The notes under the pieces are model-generated. The model ran no database searches. It saw only the letters and a program-made list of their open reading frames with translations, and was not told the DNA's origin. The position numbers and the translations under genes were made by a program. A stretch of DNA of 64,000 bases from Roseibium limicola (GTDB lineage Bacteria > Pseudomonadota > Alphaproteobacteria > Rhizobiales > Stappiaceae): contig NZ_JAFLNF010000003.1 of assembly GCF_017313085.1 (NCBI RefSeq), positions 496,001 through 560,000 on the forward strand, in the 5' to 3' direction. How positions within the stretch are numbered: the stretch's first letter is position 1; every line of letters starts with the position of its first letter. Of the stretch, positions 8,753 through 17,930 are shown piece by piece.

Positions 8753-9559
8753 TCAAGTTGCCTTGAGATGGTCTTTCAACGCGGCCACCTCCTGCCTCAG
8801 GGCCCTGACCTCGGTCAGGATGTGCTCGGTTTCGGTCTGGATCGCCTTGCGATCTTCGTCAGCCGTGTGCTCATGTTCTTCCTGCATTGCCGAAACCATG
8901 ATCCCGATGAACAGGTTGAGCACGGTGAAGGCCGTACACAGGATAAACGGCATGAAGAACAGCCAGGACCAAGGATGGACCTCCATCACCGGACGGACGA
9001 TGCCCATCGACCAGCTCTCCAGCGTCATGATCTGGAACAGGGTGTAGAGCGATTCCGGGATGGTTCCAAACCACTCCGGGAACGTTACGCCGTATAGCTT
9101 CGTCGCCATGACCGAGAAGACATAAAAGACCAGGATCATCAGCACGACGATAGAGCCCATGCCCGGCAGGGCCGCCATCAACCCGCCAATGACCCGGCGC
9201 AGGCTGGGGACGACGGAAATGAGGCGCAAGACACGCAGAATGCGCAAGGCCCGCAGCACGGTGAAGGGTCCACTGGCCGGAACCAGGGCTATCGCCACGA
9301 TGATGAAATCGAAGATGTTCCAGGCGCCCTTGAAGAAGCTCCGGCCGTCGGCAACGATCCGCAAAAGCAGCTCGGCCACGAAGATCGCCAGGATCACCTT
9401 GTCCACGACGTGCAAAACCGGACCGACGGCATTCATGACCGTTGTTGAGGTCTCCAGCCCCAGGGTGATCGCATTGATGACGATGATCACAACGATCCAG
9501 AATTCCCATTGACTGGAATGAACGAGCTTGTGCAGACGCTCCCGCATCATGAAGGCCAC
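8753..9559 (-). CDS. voltage-gated sodium channel (NaChBac/NavAb type)
   Basis: A 268-residue single-domain ion channel that assembles as a homotetramer in the inner membrane. S1-S4 lie at about residues 15-122, with the voltage sensor carrying R103, R106, R109 and R112 at every third position. S5, the pore helix, the filter TLESWSM (179-185) and S6 (about 200-224) follow. The filter glutamate E181 and the whole TLESWSM string are those of sodium-selective bacterial channels such as NavAb. A C-terminal coiled coil (about 235-266) is typical for tetramer assembly. Terminated by the shared hairpin at 8718-8747. Confidence 0.93.
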   Translation of the reverse strand: MAFMMRERLHKLVHSSQWEFWIVVIIVINAITLGLETSTTVMNAVGPVLHVVDKVILAIFVAELLLRIVADGRSFFKGAWNIFDFIIVAIALVPASGPFTVLRALRILRVLRLISVVPSLRRVIGGLMAALPGMGSIVVLMILVFYVFSVMATKLYGVTFPEWFGTIPESLYTLFQIMTLESWSMGIVRPVMEVHPWSWLFFMPFILCTAFTVLNLFIGIMVSAMQEEHEHTADEDRKAIQTETEHILTEVRALRQEVAALKDHLKAT

Positions 9560-9780
9560 TTTCCTTTGCGCGAATTTTCACGATCCACCTGGCAGGCATC
9601 CAGCCGGGGGGCTTCTTTTTGAAGCGGGACGACAATGCCACAGGCAGGCCTGCTGACAAGCGTTTGATGCGGTCATCCAGCGTGAAAATCTCTTCACATA
9701 AATGTCACGGACGTACCATCCATTGCACTGCATTCCACTTGACAGAATGCGGTGCGGGCAGCAGAACTGTCGTCGCTTCC

Positions 9781-9854
9781 GCGGGTGTAGCTCAATGGTA
9801 GAGCAGAAGCTTCCCAAGCTTAAGACGAGGGTTCGATTCCCTTCACCCGCTCCA
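9781..9854 (+). tRNA. tRNA-Gly (anticodon CCC)
   Basis: A 74-base cloverleaf. The acceptor GCGGGTG pairs with CACCCGC, the D arm is GCTC/GAGC, the anticodon loop is TTCCCAA (anticodon CCC), the T arm contains GGTTCGATTCC, and the discriminator T is followed by an encoded CCA. Position 27-43 is a G-A mismatch; the other helices are sound. It reads glycine GGG codons. Its 3' half is overlapped antisense by the end of the glycosyltransferase gene. Confidence 0.96.
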
Positions 9855-11751
9855 GTTTGCCATTGCCTTTCAGCTTCCCCACAGCGCCAGCTTCCAGAAT
9901 GTCACTTGCCGCTTTGGCCGTGAGGATCTTGCGGCGTGATTTCGACACGCCGTGCTCGGTCTTGTTCCAACCATGAGGTTGGCGGAGGAATTCCCAGGCT
10001 GCCTGATAGAACGCACAGGCATTCAACGCCCAGTAAGCAGGCAAGGTCAGCGCCTGAAGCCACACGCCTTTCAGCCTGCGTTGACGGGCGCCCCAGAGCA
10101 GTGCAGCGACTGAGCCGGAATAGCAGATACAGACACTGCCCAGACAGACGGCGGTGAAGGCACCCCGCAGGCTGCCCTCCAGCTGCGGAACTTCCAGCCA
10201 GCCGAAGCTGTAGAGGCCCACCAGGACGACGCACACGGGGCTCAGCGCCATAACGGCGATATTGCCGCCAATCAGGCTGAGCGCGACGCACAGACGGCGC
10301 CATCCCAGATCCTGAAGCAGATGCCCAAGATTGCGGGTGTGAACGAAGAATGTCTGGATCCAGCCCTTGTGCCAGCGTGCACGCTGTTGGCGCCAGGCCT
10401 TCCAGGTGATCGGCGCTTCCTCAAATGTCGAACTGGGCAACACACCACATGCGTAACCCAAGCGGGCCAGACGAATGCCCAGGTCGGCATCCTCGGTGAC
10501 GTTGAACTTGTCCCAGGCCCCGGTGGCAATCAGCGCCTCGGTGCGGAAATGATTTGAGGTGCCACCCAGTGGAAAGGGCCAGTCATGCCGATGCAACCAG
10601 GGCAGCAGCTGATCAAACAGGCAAGCATACTCAAGCGCAAAGTGACGGGTCAGGAAGCTGTCTTCTGAATTGTCGATCGACAAGCGAGCTTGCAGGCAGG
10701 CGACTTCAGGCGTGGCCAGCGCAAAGAAGAACGCCGCCAATTTCAACTGGTCCGGCTCTGGCCGGTCTTCGGCATCATAGACCGTGATTAGACTGCCCGT
10801 CGCCTGCTCCAACCCGTGAGACAGCGCCCGTGGCTTGGTACGTGGCGCCCCATCCGGCACCCAGACGATCTCCATGTTGGCAGGCAGGCACTCCTTGAGA
10901 TGGCGGGCGGTCTCCAGATCGTCGCGTTCCAGCAGAAAGAGGACTTGTAGCCGGTCACGTGGGTATTGCAGAAGCTTCAGGTGTTGCACCAAGCCAGACA
11001 CGCTCGCCGCTTCCCGGTAAAGCGGGATGAGGATGGTGTATCTCGGCCAGTTTATCGGCCCGTCCGCAATCGATGGCGGCAAGCGGAAGGACGGACTGTC
11101 ATGACGGCTGCTCCAGGCACTGGCCAATCTCGCCACACCGAACATCGTGCAGCACAAGGCCATCGCCAAGGCACAGAAGACTAGCGTGGACACGAGCGGT
11201 ATAAAGCAGCCAAAAAGGAAGCCCACGCCAAGGCTCACGCCCTTGATGATCTGCGCCTTGTTGACCCGGTATCGGGCCGAAAAATCCGGATATCGGCTTT
11301 CCAGGTCTCCCTCTGGCGAATTCAGATGGGTTGTGGCGTGACGCAGGGCATCCGGCGTCGTGATGCGAACCCAACGGCGCAGCTCCGGCCTGCGGCGGCA
11401 TAGGTCCAGGACGTCAGCGAAGGCGGCAAAGTCAGGGGCCACCGCATAGATTGTATCCTTCTCGGTCAACCCGATCAGCAGCGGTCCACATTCATCTGCG
11501 CCCAGACTGATGTAGCGACAATTGATGGATTGAGGGCGAAATCCTCTGGTGGGGAGAAATGGAAGTCCACAGGCTTCGGCGAGCGCGCTGTAGACGGTGT
11601 CTTCGGTCAGAAACCCGCGGGAGACGAGATATTCCGATGGGCTCATACCCACCCGCGCTGCGCAATTGCAGGCTCGTTCCAGGATTGATTTTGCGATTCC
11701 CCGCTGACGCAGTATCTCTAGTTCAGCCGGGATAGGCGCTTCAATCCGCAT
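9820..11751 (-). CDS. membrane glycosyltransferase family 2 with N-terminal MshEN-like domain
   Basis: A 643-residue protein. Residues about 15-65 resemble the MshEN/GspE N-terminal fold (RVGMSPSEYLVSRGFLTED). Transmembrane segments lie near 168-207, and a processive GT2 domain of the cellulose-synthase type follows with DAEDRPEP (326-333), GGTSNHFR (396-403), TEDAD (419-423) and QQRARW (455-460). Further membrane segments lie at about 485-600. It probably polymerises or exports an extracellular polysaccharide from a UDP-sugar; the sugar is unknown. No polysaccharide genes are adjacent. The last ~11 residues (RVKGIEPSS ending) are read antisense through tRNA-Gly. Confidence 0.87.
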   Translation of the reverse strand: MRIEAPIPAELEILRQRGIAKSILERACNCAARVGMSPSEYLVSRGFLTEDTVYSALAEACGLPFLPTRGFRPQSINCRYISLGADECGPLLIGLTEKDTIYAVAPDFAAFADVLDLCRRRPELRRWVRITTPDALRHATTHLNSPEGDLESRYPDFSARYRVNKAQIIKGVSLGVGFLFGCFIPLVSTLVFCALAMALCCTMFGVARLASAWSSRHDSPSFRLPPSIADGPINWPRYTILIPLYREAASVSGLVQHLKLLQYPRDRLQVLFLLERDDLETARHLKECLPANMEIVWVPDGAPRTKPRALSHGLEQATGSLITVYDAEDRPEPDQLKLAAFFFALATPEVACLQARLSIDNSEDSFLTRHFALEYACLFDQLLPWLHRHDWPFPLGGTSNHFRTEALIATGAWDKFNVTEDADLGIRLARLGYACGVLPSSTFEEAPITWKAWRQQRARWHKGWIQTFFVHTRNLGHLLQDLGWRRLCVALSLIGGNIAVMALSPVCVVLVGLYSFGWLEVPQLEGSLRGAFTAVCLGSVCICYSGSVAALLWGARQRRLKGVWLQALTLPAYWALNACAFYQAAWEFLRQPHGWNKTEHGVSKSRRKILTAKAASDILEAGAVGKLKGNGKLERVKGIEPSS

Positions 11752-11795
11752 ATCCCTCCCCGCTTGACGTTGAAACGAACAAACCGGAAAAAGCC

Positions 11796-12722
11796 TTGCG
11801 ATCTTTCCCTTGCGTAAAATCTAGCGTTTTTAGCCCGTCTCGCGCAAGGGTTGTGATTACCCTTGCGTCACTTTTTGCGATTTTTATCGTCTCCGGACCA
11901 ACGCAGTTCCAAGCTCAGGCTCAAGATTTCAGTGATGCGGAAGCGGAGATTTCAAGTGGCGATGTTCCGGTTATTCCGAATTTTTGGGATCCCAAGACGG
12001 TCCAAGACCGCCCGAAGGACCTTCCGGACAAGATCCAGTTTCTGGCAACAGACGACTTTCCGCCCTTCGTGTTCCGGGATGACACGGGCAAGCTGACCGG
12101 CTTTAACATCGACCTGGCGCGCGCAATCTGCCATGAGCTCATGAGCTCCTGCGCCTTGAAAATCCTGCCTTTTGAAGATCTCGTTCCAGGTCTCATCGCC
12201 GGCGAAGGTGATGCGATCATTGCCGGCCTCGTGCCCAACACCGCCCTGAACGGAGATCTTGCGTTCACCCAGGACTACCTCAAGTTGCCGGGCCGATTTG
12301 TGGTGCGCGCCGACCAGGCGGACATGTTTGATGAAACAGAGTTGGCTGGACGAAAAATCGCTGTTGTGGCTGGTACACGCCATGAAAGCTTTGCCCTGTC
12401 ATTCTGGCCAGACGCCTTTCTTCAGACATATCCAACAGTTGCGAATGCAAGACAGGCTGTTCAGGAGGGTGAAGTCGATGCGCTTTTCGGCAGCGGTCTC
12501 ATGCTTGCCATCTGGATGGCCAGCGAGGATGCAAAGGATTGTTGCGCGTTTTCCGGCGGGCCTTGGCTTGAGCCCGGCTTCTTCGATCAGGGCCTTGGGA
12601 TTGCCGTGCGAAAATCAGAGCCCAAACTTGCCGAAGCCCTCGACTATGCCCTGCGCAAAACGGCCACAAACGGCAAATACCGTGAGCTTTATCTCCGCTA
12701 TTTCCCTGTGAGTTTCTACTAG
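11796..12722 (+). CDS. solute-binding protein, family 3 (amino-acid ABC type)
   Basis: A 308-residue periplasmic binding protein. The N-terminus is hydrophobic (about residues 18-42, ending QAQAQ), consistent with a Sec signal peptide. The mature part has FLATDDFPPFVFRDDTGKLTGFNIDLARAI in split form, the usual family 3 opening, then the second-lobe GRKIAVVAGTRHE region and a final KYRELYLRYF. No ABC permease or ATPase gene is adjacent, so it is an orphan that may work with a distant transporter or as a sensor input. The start could be further downstream; the first 17 residues are basic and may not belong. Confidence 0.82.
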   Translation: MRSFPCVKSSVFSPSRARVVITLASLFAIFIVSGPTQFQAQAQDFSDAEAEISSGDVPVIPNFWDPKTVQDRPKDLPDKIQFLATDDFPPFVFRDDTGKLTGFNIDLARAICHELMSSCALKILPFEDLVPGLIAGEGDAIIAGLVPNTALNGDLAFTQDYLKLPGRFVVRADQADMFDETELAGRKIAVVAGTRHESFALSFWPDAFLQTYPTVANARQAVQEGEVDALFGSGLMLAIWMASEDAKDCCAFSGGPWLEPGFFDQGLGIAVRKSEPKLAEALDYALRKTATNGKYRELYLRYFPVSFY

Positions 12723-12863
12723 CCAGTTTATGGTCGGCAAACGTCGTTCCTCCCCGAAGGATCGACCTCTTGCAGACTTACTGCTTGAGCAAACCGCCAA
12801 ATGCGGCTAGGGCGGTTTAAAATCTATCGACAGTGCCATTGGGCCACCAGCAATCGAGACCAA

Positions 12864-13517
12864 ATGACCGACCTTCACTGGACCAAACCGGACAGCAAGC
12901 CCACCGCGACGCTTCTCCTGGCGCATGGCGCCGGCGCCGCGATGGACTCCCCCTTCATGAACAAGATCGCGGACAAGCTTGCTGCCGAGGGCATTGCCGT
13001 CGTTCGGTTCGAGTTTGCCTACATGGCACAGCGGCGTGAAGGCGGAAGCAAGCGCCCGCCCCCCAAGGCGGACAAGCTTGTCGGTGAATATCAAACAGCA
13101 TTGAAGCAGCTGATGGGCATCACCGAAGGTCCCCTGCTGATTGGTGGCAAATCCATGGGCGGACGTGTTGCTGCCATGGTCGCAGGAAATCAAACCCCTC
13201 CCGGACGGCTGAAGGGCGTTGTCTGTCTCGGGTATCCTTTCCATGCGACAGGCAAAACCGAAGGCGACTGGCGCCTGGGACCTCTGGAAGCATCCAACCG
13301 CCGGATCCTGATACTGCAGGGCGAGCGTGACCCCTTCGGCAGCCAGGTTGAGCTTGATGCACTAACGCTGCCCACCGCCATAGAGCTGCACTATCTCGAA
13401 GACGGCAACCACGATTTTGCACCGCGTGGCCGGTCACCTGCGACGATGGACAGCAACCTCGGTGCTGCTGCCAAACACATAGCAGCCTTCGCCAAAACGG
13501 TCGTCAAGCCGGCATAA
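12864..13517 (+). CDS. alpha/beta hydrolase of the KANL3/TEX30-like family
   Basis: A 217-residue cytoplasmic alpha/beta hydrolase. LLLAHGAGAAMDSPFM forms the oxyanion strand, GGKSMGGR carries the nucleophile serine, ILQGERDPFG supplies the acid aspartate, and DGNHDFAPR the histidine. This matches the short dienelactone-hydrolase-like KANL3/TEX30 group, whose substrate is not known. ATG 12864 gives the family start and avoids a non-conserved 21-residue extension. Followed by a bidirectional terminator shared with hslO. Confidence 0.85.
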   Translation: MTDLHWTKPDSKPTATLLLAHGAGAAMDSPFMNKIADKLAAEGIAVVRFEFAYMAQRREGGSKRPPPKADKLVGEYQTALKQLMGITEGPLLIGGKSMGGRVAAMVAGNQTPPGRLKGVVCLGYPFHATGKTEGDWRLGPLEASNRRILILQGERDPFGSQVELDALTLPTAIELHYLEDGNHDFAPRGRSPATMDSNLGAAAKHIAAFAKTVVKPA

Positions 13518-13550
13518 GCTACGATCGCCCGCGCAGCACGTCTCAACAAA

Positions 13551-13577
13551 AAAGGCAGGCCCGAAGGCCTGCCTTTT
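13551..13577. terminator. bidirectional terminator between the hydrolase and hslO
   Basis: A perfect 11-bp stem, AAAGGCAGGCC and GGCCTGCCTTT with loop CGAA, has an A-run before it and T4 at its end. It serves the convergent transcripts on both sides. Confidence 0.85.
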
Positions 13578-13599
13578 GCGTATTTGATGCCGTATCAGC

Positions 13600-14607
13600 C
13601 TATCGTTCTGCGTCGAACTCATAGCGTGCCGAGCAGAATTCACAGGTAACGACCACCTTGTCGCCCTCGCGCATGGAATCGATCTCTTCAGCCGCAAAAC
13701 TGGACAATATGCCTTCGACCCGATCACGCGAGCACCGGCACTTGTCAGCAACGACCTGTGCGTCGTAGAGGCGCACACCACGTTCGTGGAAAAGCCGGAA
13801 CAGCAAGTGCTCGACACTCAGGTCGGGGTCAACGAGTTCGTCGTCTTTAACGGTCTCGACCAGTGCCCTGGCTTCCGCCCAGGCGTCATCTTCTTCCAGA
13901 TCATGCGCGCCAGCGCCTTCCGGCGCATCTCCGGGATCCAGATCAGGCTGACGCATACGCTCGGGCGCAGCGGGCAGGAACTGCACCATCATGCCACCGG
14001 CAATCCAGCGACGATTTGCGCCTTCGCTGGAGCCAGGTGTCAGCAACTCCCCCACTGCCATGCGAATTTCCGTCGGAATCTGCTCAGACCGGGCAAAGTA
14101 GCGACGGGCGACTTCTTCCAGGGAAATGCCGTCCAGCTCCACCAGACCCTGATACCGCTGCATGTGCTGGCCCTGATCGATGGTCATCGCGAGATGACCG
14201 CGACCGAGCAGGTCGTGCGGCTTGAGGTTGCCTTGTGCGACTGCCGCGGCGACCTGCTCTTCGTCAAAGCTGGCACAGGCGCGCACCGCGTCTGGCGACG
14301 AGAAGTCGACGACGAGCATGGACACCGGACCATCTGTCTGGGTCTGCAGGGTAAAGCGCCCCTGAAACTTCAAGGCTGTGCCGAGAAGACAGGTCAGGAC
14401 AATGGCCTCCGCCAGAAGGCGCGAGACAGGTTCTGGATATTGATGCCGCGAAAGGATGTCGTCAATCACCGGACCGAGGACCAGCGAGCGCCCCCGCACA
14501 TCCAATCCTTCCACTGCAAACGGGCGTACGGCGTCCAACCCAGCGGGCTCAACGCCGAATTCTTTCAAGTCAAAAGCCACGGTTCTAGACCTTATGTGGT
14601 TCGCCAC
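13600..14607 (-). CDS. hslO: redox-regulated chaperone Hsp33
   Basis: A 335-residue holdase that is activated by oxidation when its zinc centre is lost. The four zinc ligands are present: C290 and C292 (CRC) and C322 and C325 (CEFC). The body shows the family motifs, including an EAIVLTCLLGTALKFQG core helix and RYFARSEQIPT. An acidic insert (about 220-245) is longer than in E. coli Hsp33 (about 290 residues). Cytoplasmic. It is the last gene of argD-argF-hslO, 15 bases after argF, an order found in other Hyphomicrobiales. Confidence 0.94.
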   Translation of the reverse strand: MANHIRSRTVAFDLKEFGVEPAGLDAVRPFAVEGLDVRGRSLVLGPVIDDILSRHQYPEPVSRLLAEAIVLTCLLGTALKFQGRFTLQTQTDGPVSMLVVDFSSPDAVRACASFDEEQVAAAVAQGNLKPHDLLGRGHLAMTIDQGQHMQRYQGLVELDGISLEEVARRYFARSEQIPTEIRMAVGELLTPGSSEGANRRWIAGGMMVQFLPAAPERMRQPDLDPGDAPEGAGAHDLEEDDAWAEARALVETVKDDELVDPDLSVEHLLFRLFHERGVRLYDAQVVADKCRCSRDRVEGILSSFAAEEIDSMREGDKVVVTCEFCSARYEFDAER

Positions 14608-14622
14608 GGTCTCCCGCGCGCA

Positions 14623-15552
14623 TCAGATCGCGCCGAAGCACCAGGCCAGAATACCCTTTTGGGCATGCAGCCGGTTTTCCGCCCCGTCAAAGACAACGGA
14701 ATTGGGACCATCCATGATCTCGGAGGTCACTTCCTCATCCCGGTGGGCAGGCAGGCAGTGCATGAAGAGGGCGTCGGATTTGGCCTCCTGCATCAGGCGT
14801 GAATTAACCTGATAAGACTTCAGAAGATTGTGGCGCGTTGCCTCGTCTTCATCCCCCATGGAGACCCAACAGTCGGTCACCACACAATCGGTGCCCTTCA
14901 CCGCCTCATATGGGTCATCTGTGACCACAATGGAACCCCCGGCAGCGCGTGCCTGCTCGATCAGCTCCTGCGGCGGCGCCAGTTCACCCGGCGTAGCAAT
15001 GCGCAGCTCGAAATCGAACTTCGGAGCAGCATGGATCCAGGACGCCAGGACATTGTTGCTGTCGCCGGTCCAGGCAATCTTTCTGCCTGCGATCTGACCA
15101 CGATGTTCCTCGAAGGTCATCACGTCTGCCATGATCTGGCACGGGTGAGAGAGCTTGGTCAGGCCGTTGATCACCGGAACGGTGGCATATTCCGCCAACT
15201 CGTTCAGATCATCATGGCTCAAGATCCGGATCATGATGCCATCGACAAAGCGGGACAGGACCCTTGCTGTGTCGGCAATGGTTTCGCCGCGGCCGAGCTG
15301 CATTTCTGCGCCGGTCAACATCAACGCCTCGCCGCCTAGCTCGCGCATGCCGACGTCAAACGAAATACGGGTTCGGGTCGACGGCTGCTCGAAGACCATG
15401 GCAAGCACCTTGCCGGCCAACGGGCCTTCGCCCCGGCGCACGCCATTGCGGGTGCTCTTGATACGTTTCGCGCCATCCAGAATATGGCGCAGCTCATCGC
15501 CATCAAACTCGGTCAAGTCCAGAAAATGCCGCGACATGCCATCCTTGGTCAC
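14623..15552 (-). CDS. argF: ornithine carbamoyltransferase
   Basis: A 309-residue enzyme that makes citrulline from ornithine and carbamoyl phosphate in arginine synthesis. The carbamoyl-phosphate loop STRTR is at 58-62, HPCQ at 136-139 and the ornithine/catalytic loop HCLP at 265-268. Length is normal for the trimeric enzyme. Its ATG overlaps the argD stop codon (ATGA at 15549-15552), so the two are translationally coupled. A later start at MSRHF (residue 6) is possible. Confidence 0.96.
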   Translation of the reverse strand: MTKDGMSRHFLDLTEFDGDELRHILDGAKRIKSTRNGVRRGEGPLAGKVLAMVFEQPSTRTRISFDVGMRELGGEALMLTGAEMQLGRGETIADTARVLSRFVDGIMIRILSHDDLNELAEYATVPVINGLTKLSHPCQIMADVMTFEEHRGQIAGRKIAWTGDSNNVLASWIHAAPKFDFELRIATPGELAPPQELIEQARAAGGSIVVTDDPYEAVKGTDCVVTDCWVSMGDEDEATRHNLLKSYQVNSRLMQEAKSDALFMHCLPAHRDEEVTSEIMDGPNSVVFDGAENRLHAQKGILAWCFGAI

Positions 15553-16751
15553 TGTGCCGCTCCCTCATTTTTCAGTTTGTTTTCAAGTACGGCTGCCGCC
15601 TTTTCCATGCGGGCTACAGCTTCGCCAATTTCGTCTTCGGTAATGGTCAGCGGTGGCATGATGCGCACCACATTGTCGCCAGCAGGAACCGCCAGAAGGC
15701 CTTCCGCGCGCGCGGCGACAACAAAATCGCCAGCCGGAACTTTGCACTTCAACCCGAGCATCAGCCCCTTGCCACGAACCGTTTCAAAAACGTTCGGGTG
15801 GTTGTCGACAAGCGCTGCAAGCTTCTGTTTGAACGAAAGCCCCTTTGACTGGACGCCTTCGAGGAAGGTTTCCTCCAACACCACATCCAGCACGGCATTG
15901 CCAACGGCCATGGCCAGCGGATTGCCGCCAAAGGTCGTTCCATGAGTGCCCGGCACCATCGAACTGGCAACTTCCTCTGTCGCCAGACAGGCGCCCATTG
16001 GAAACCCGCCGCCAATGCCCTTTGCCACGGCCATCAGGTCCGGATTCACTCCGGCCCATTCATGGGCAAACAGCTTGCCAGTCCGTCCGACGCCGGTCTG
16101 GATCTCGTCAAAGATCAACAGCGTGCCGGTCTCGTCGCAGAGCTTGCGCAGCTGACGGAGGAAATCGACGGGAATTTCGCGAATGCCGCCTTCCCCCTGA
16201 ATAGGTTCAAGAGCAATGGCTGCTGTCTGCGGGCCAATCGCTTTTTTGACTGCAGCGATGTCGTCAACCGCAATCTGGTCGAAGCCCGGAGCTTTCGGCC
16301 CGAAGCCTTCCATATACTTGGCCTGACCACCAGCAGCGATGGTGCCCAGTGTCCGGCCGTGGAAGGCGCCTTCGAACGTCAGAATGTGGAACCGTTCGGC
16401 CTCACCACGGTCATAGTGGTAGCGACGCGCTGCCTTGATGCAGGCTTCCATGGCTTCTGCGCCCGAGTTGCAAAAGAAGACCTTGTCGGCAAAGCTCGCA
16501 TCGGCCAGCCGTTTCCCCAGAAGCTCCTGTCCGGCGACCACATGAAGGTTGGACACGTGCCAGAGCTTTTCAGCCTGTTGCTTCAGGGCTTCAACGAGGT
16601 GCGGATGAGAATGGCCGAGGGAATTGACTGCGATACCTGCCCCGCAGTCCAGAAATCGTCGATCGTCCTTCGTCACGAGCCAGATGCCTTCCCCGTGATC
16701 GAATTCGAGACCCGTTCTTGCATAGTTCGCAAACAGCGCAGACGCCGACAT
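15549..16751 (-). CDS. argD: acetylornithine aminotransferase
   Basis: A 400-residue class III PLP aminotransferase. NSGAEA (95-100) and DEIQTG (215-220) hold the cofactor, and the Schiff-base lysine is K244 in [14 protein letters not shown]. It converts N-acetylglutamate semialdehyde to N-acetylornithine and may also act on succinyldiaminopimelate semialdehyde in lysine synthesis. The position directly upstream of argF, with overlapping stop and start, supports the arginine role over related omega-aminotransferases. Confidence 0.92.
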   Translation of the reverse strand: MSASALFANYARTGLEFDHGEGIWLVTKDDRRFLDCGAGIAVNSLGHSHPHLVEALKQQAEKLWHVSNLHVVAGQELLGKRLADASFADKVFFCNSGAEAMEACIKAARRYHYDRGEAERFHILTFEGAFHGRTLGTIAAGGQAKYMEGFGPKAPGFDQIAVDDIAAVKKAIGPQTAAIALEPIQGEGGIREIPVDFLRQLRKLCDETGTLLIFDEIQTGVGRTGKLFAHEWAGVNPDLMAVAKGIGGGFPMGACLATEEVASSMVPGTHGTTFGGNPLAMAVGNAVLDVVLEETFLEGVQSKGLSFKQKLAALVDNHPNVFETVRGKGLMLGLKCKVPAGDFVVAARAEGLLAVPAGDNVVRIMPPLTITEDEIGEAVARMEKAAAVLENKLKNEGAAQ

Positions 16752-17186
16752 TCCTTAAACTCCTGTGGAGCGATGATTTATGAGAGATACCGCGCCTTCA
16801 TCTTCCAGCCCACTGCACCGGCCATGCAGTTTACTTGGTCCAGAAACGAAAGATGCCGCCCCGGAGAGACGGCATGCGTATATCGGAAGGTTTTATACAC
16901 CCCCTCCCGCAGGTTCTGTCAATGCCAATGCAGGCCTTCCGCCAATTCGCGCTGAGACAGGGATAGAAGAGCTAAACTGGGGAAAAACCGATTCTTCCCC
17001 ATGAGAAACAGGCTGCAACCTTGCTTGCCGTTTTTACCTTATTGTAGGCTCTGAGCCATCGGATACGACATATCGTGCACCACTCCAGTTTATAGCACTA
17101 GATATATGATTTTCGGCATTCTAACGTTTGCCTTAATAATGGGTTAATGCCCGTCGTTTTAACCAAGACCAACGAGGTGCGGCAAC
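16752..17186. other. intergenic region between argD and gcrA
   Basis: 435 bases with divergent promoters and no convincing open frame. It holds one GANTC site (GATTC, 16990-16994), the target of the CcrM methylase, and a CtrA-type box near gcrA (listed separately). No ARG-box-like repeat was recognised near argD. Confidence 0.6.
17133..17147 (+). promoter_or_regulatory. CtrA-type box in the gcrA promoter
   Basis: TTAA (17133-17136), exactly seven bases, then TTAA (17144-17147) is the full CtrA recognition layout TTAA-N7-TTAA. It lies 40-54 bases before the gcrA start. In Caulobacter, gcrA transcription is repressed by CtrA, so the site fits the gene. Confidence 0.7.
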
Positions 17187-17753
17187 ATGAGTTGGACGAA
17201 TGAACGGGTAGAGCTTTTGAAGAAGCTCTGGACTGAAGGCCATAGTGCAAGTCAGATTGCAGCGGAGCTTGGCGGCGTCACACGCAATGCAGTCATCGGT
17301 AAAGTTCACCGGCTCGGCCTGTCTGGCCGTGCCAAGTCCACAAGCCCGGTTGCCAAGCCGCGCCGCAACCGGCCGGCCACAGCCGCTGCAGGCAGTACTG
17401 CGCCCTCACCTGCCGTTGCAGGCAGCCGCACGTCTTCAGCTCCGGCCCAGCCACGCACTCAGGGGGCCACAGCCCTGAAGGCCGAAGCCTCGCCAGCTCT
17501 GCAGTCTCAGCCGCTTGTTGAAGTGATGGCCGAACTGGTGCCAATCTCCGAGCGAGCAACCATTTTGACGCTGACAGAACGCACCTGCAAATGGCCTGTT
17601 GGAGACCCGAGTACGGAAGACTTTTACTTCTGCGGTCGGAATTCTGATGCGGGCGTGCCTTACTGTGCCCATCATTGCAAGATCGCCTACCAGCCGGTCA
17701 GCGACCGCCGCCGGAGCGCCAACAAGGTCACCACCGCGCGCGCAGCAGGCTGA
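17187..17753 (+). CDS. gcrA: GcrA cell-cycle regulator
   Basis: A 188-residue transcription factor of Alphaproteobacteria. The DNA-binding N-terminus (1-48, WTNERVELLKKLW and VTRNAVIGKVHRLGL) is followed by a long Ala/Pro/Ser linker (50-120) and a cysteine-containing C-terminal domain (CKWPVGDP, FYFCGR, PYCAHHCKIAY) that binds sigma70 region 2. In Caulobacter, GcrA with RNA polymerase activates promoters carrying methylated GANTC sites. A CtrA-type box stands upstream and an intrinsic terminator follows. Confidence 0.96.
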   Translation: MSWTNERVELLKKLWTEGHSASQIAAELGGVTRNAVIGKVHRLGLSGRAKSTSPVAKPRRNRPATAAAGSTAPSPAVAGSRTSSAPAQPRTQGATALKAEASPALQSQPLVEVMAELVPISERATILTLTERTCKWPVGDPSTEDFYFCGRNSDAGVPYCAHHCKIAYQPVSDRRRSANKVTTARAAG

Positions 17754-17783
17754 ATAAGCCGAGTTCTGCAGTAAAACCCATAA

Positions 17784-17808
17784 GGTCCGTGTTTCACGGG
17801 CCTTTTTT
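17784..17808 (+). terminator. intrinsic terminator of gcrA
   Basis: GGTCCGTG and CACGGGCC (one T-G pair) form an 8-bp stem with loop TTT, followed by T6, about 30 bases after the gcrA stop. Confidence 0.8.
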
Positions 17809-17930
17809 GTTGCTCAAAAACGCGCTCGACCAGGCCAAATCATTGCACCCATCGGACAAGCGAAAACCCGGTCAGCCAGGCTGCCGGGTCTTGCATGTTT
17901 CACCGCAGTTCGCCAGGAGCGCTTGTGCGG

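Noticed and set aside
17144..17162. Second CtrA pair (TTAA at 17144 and 17159)
   Set aside because: The spacing is 11 bases instead of 7, so only the 17133/17144 pair fits the consensus.
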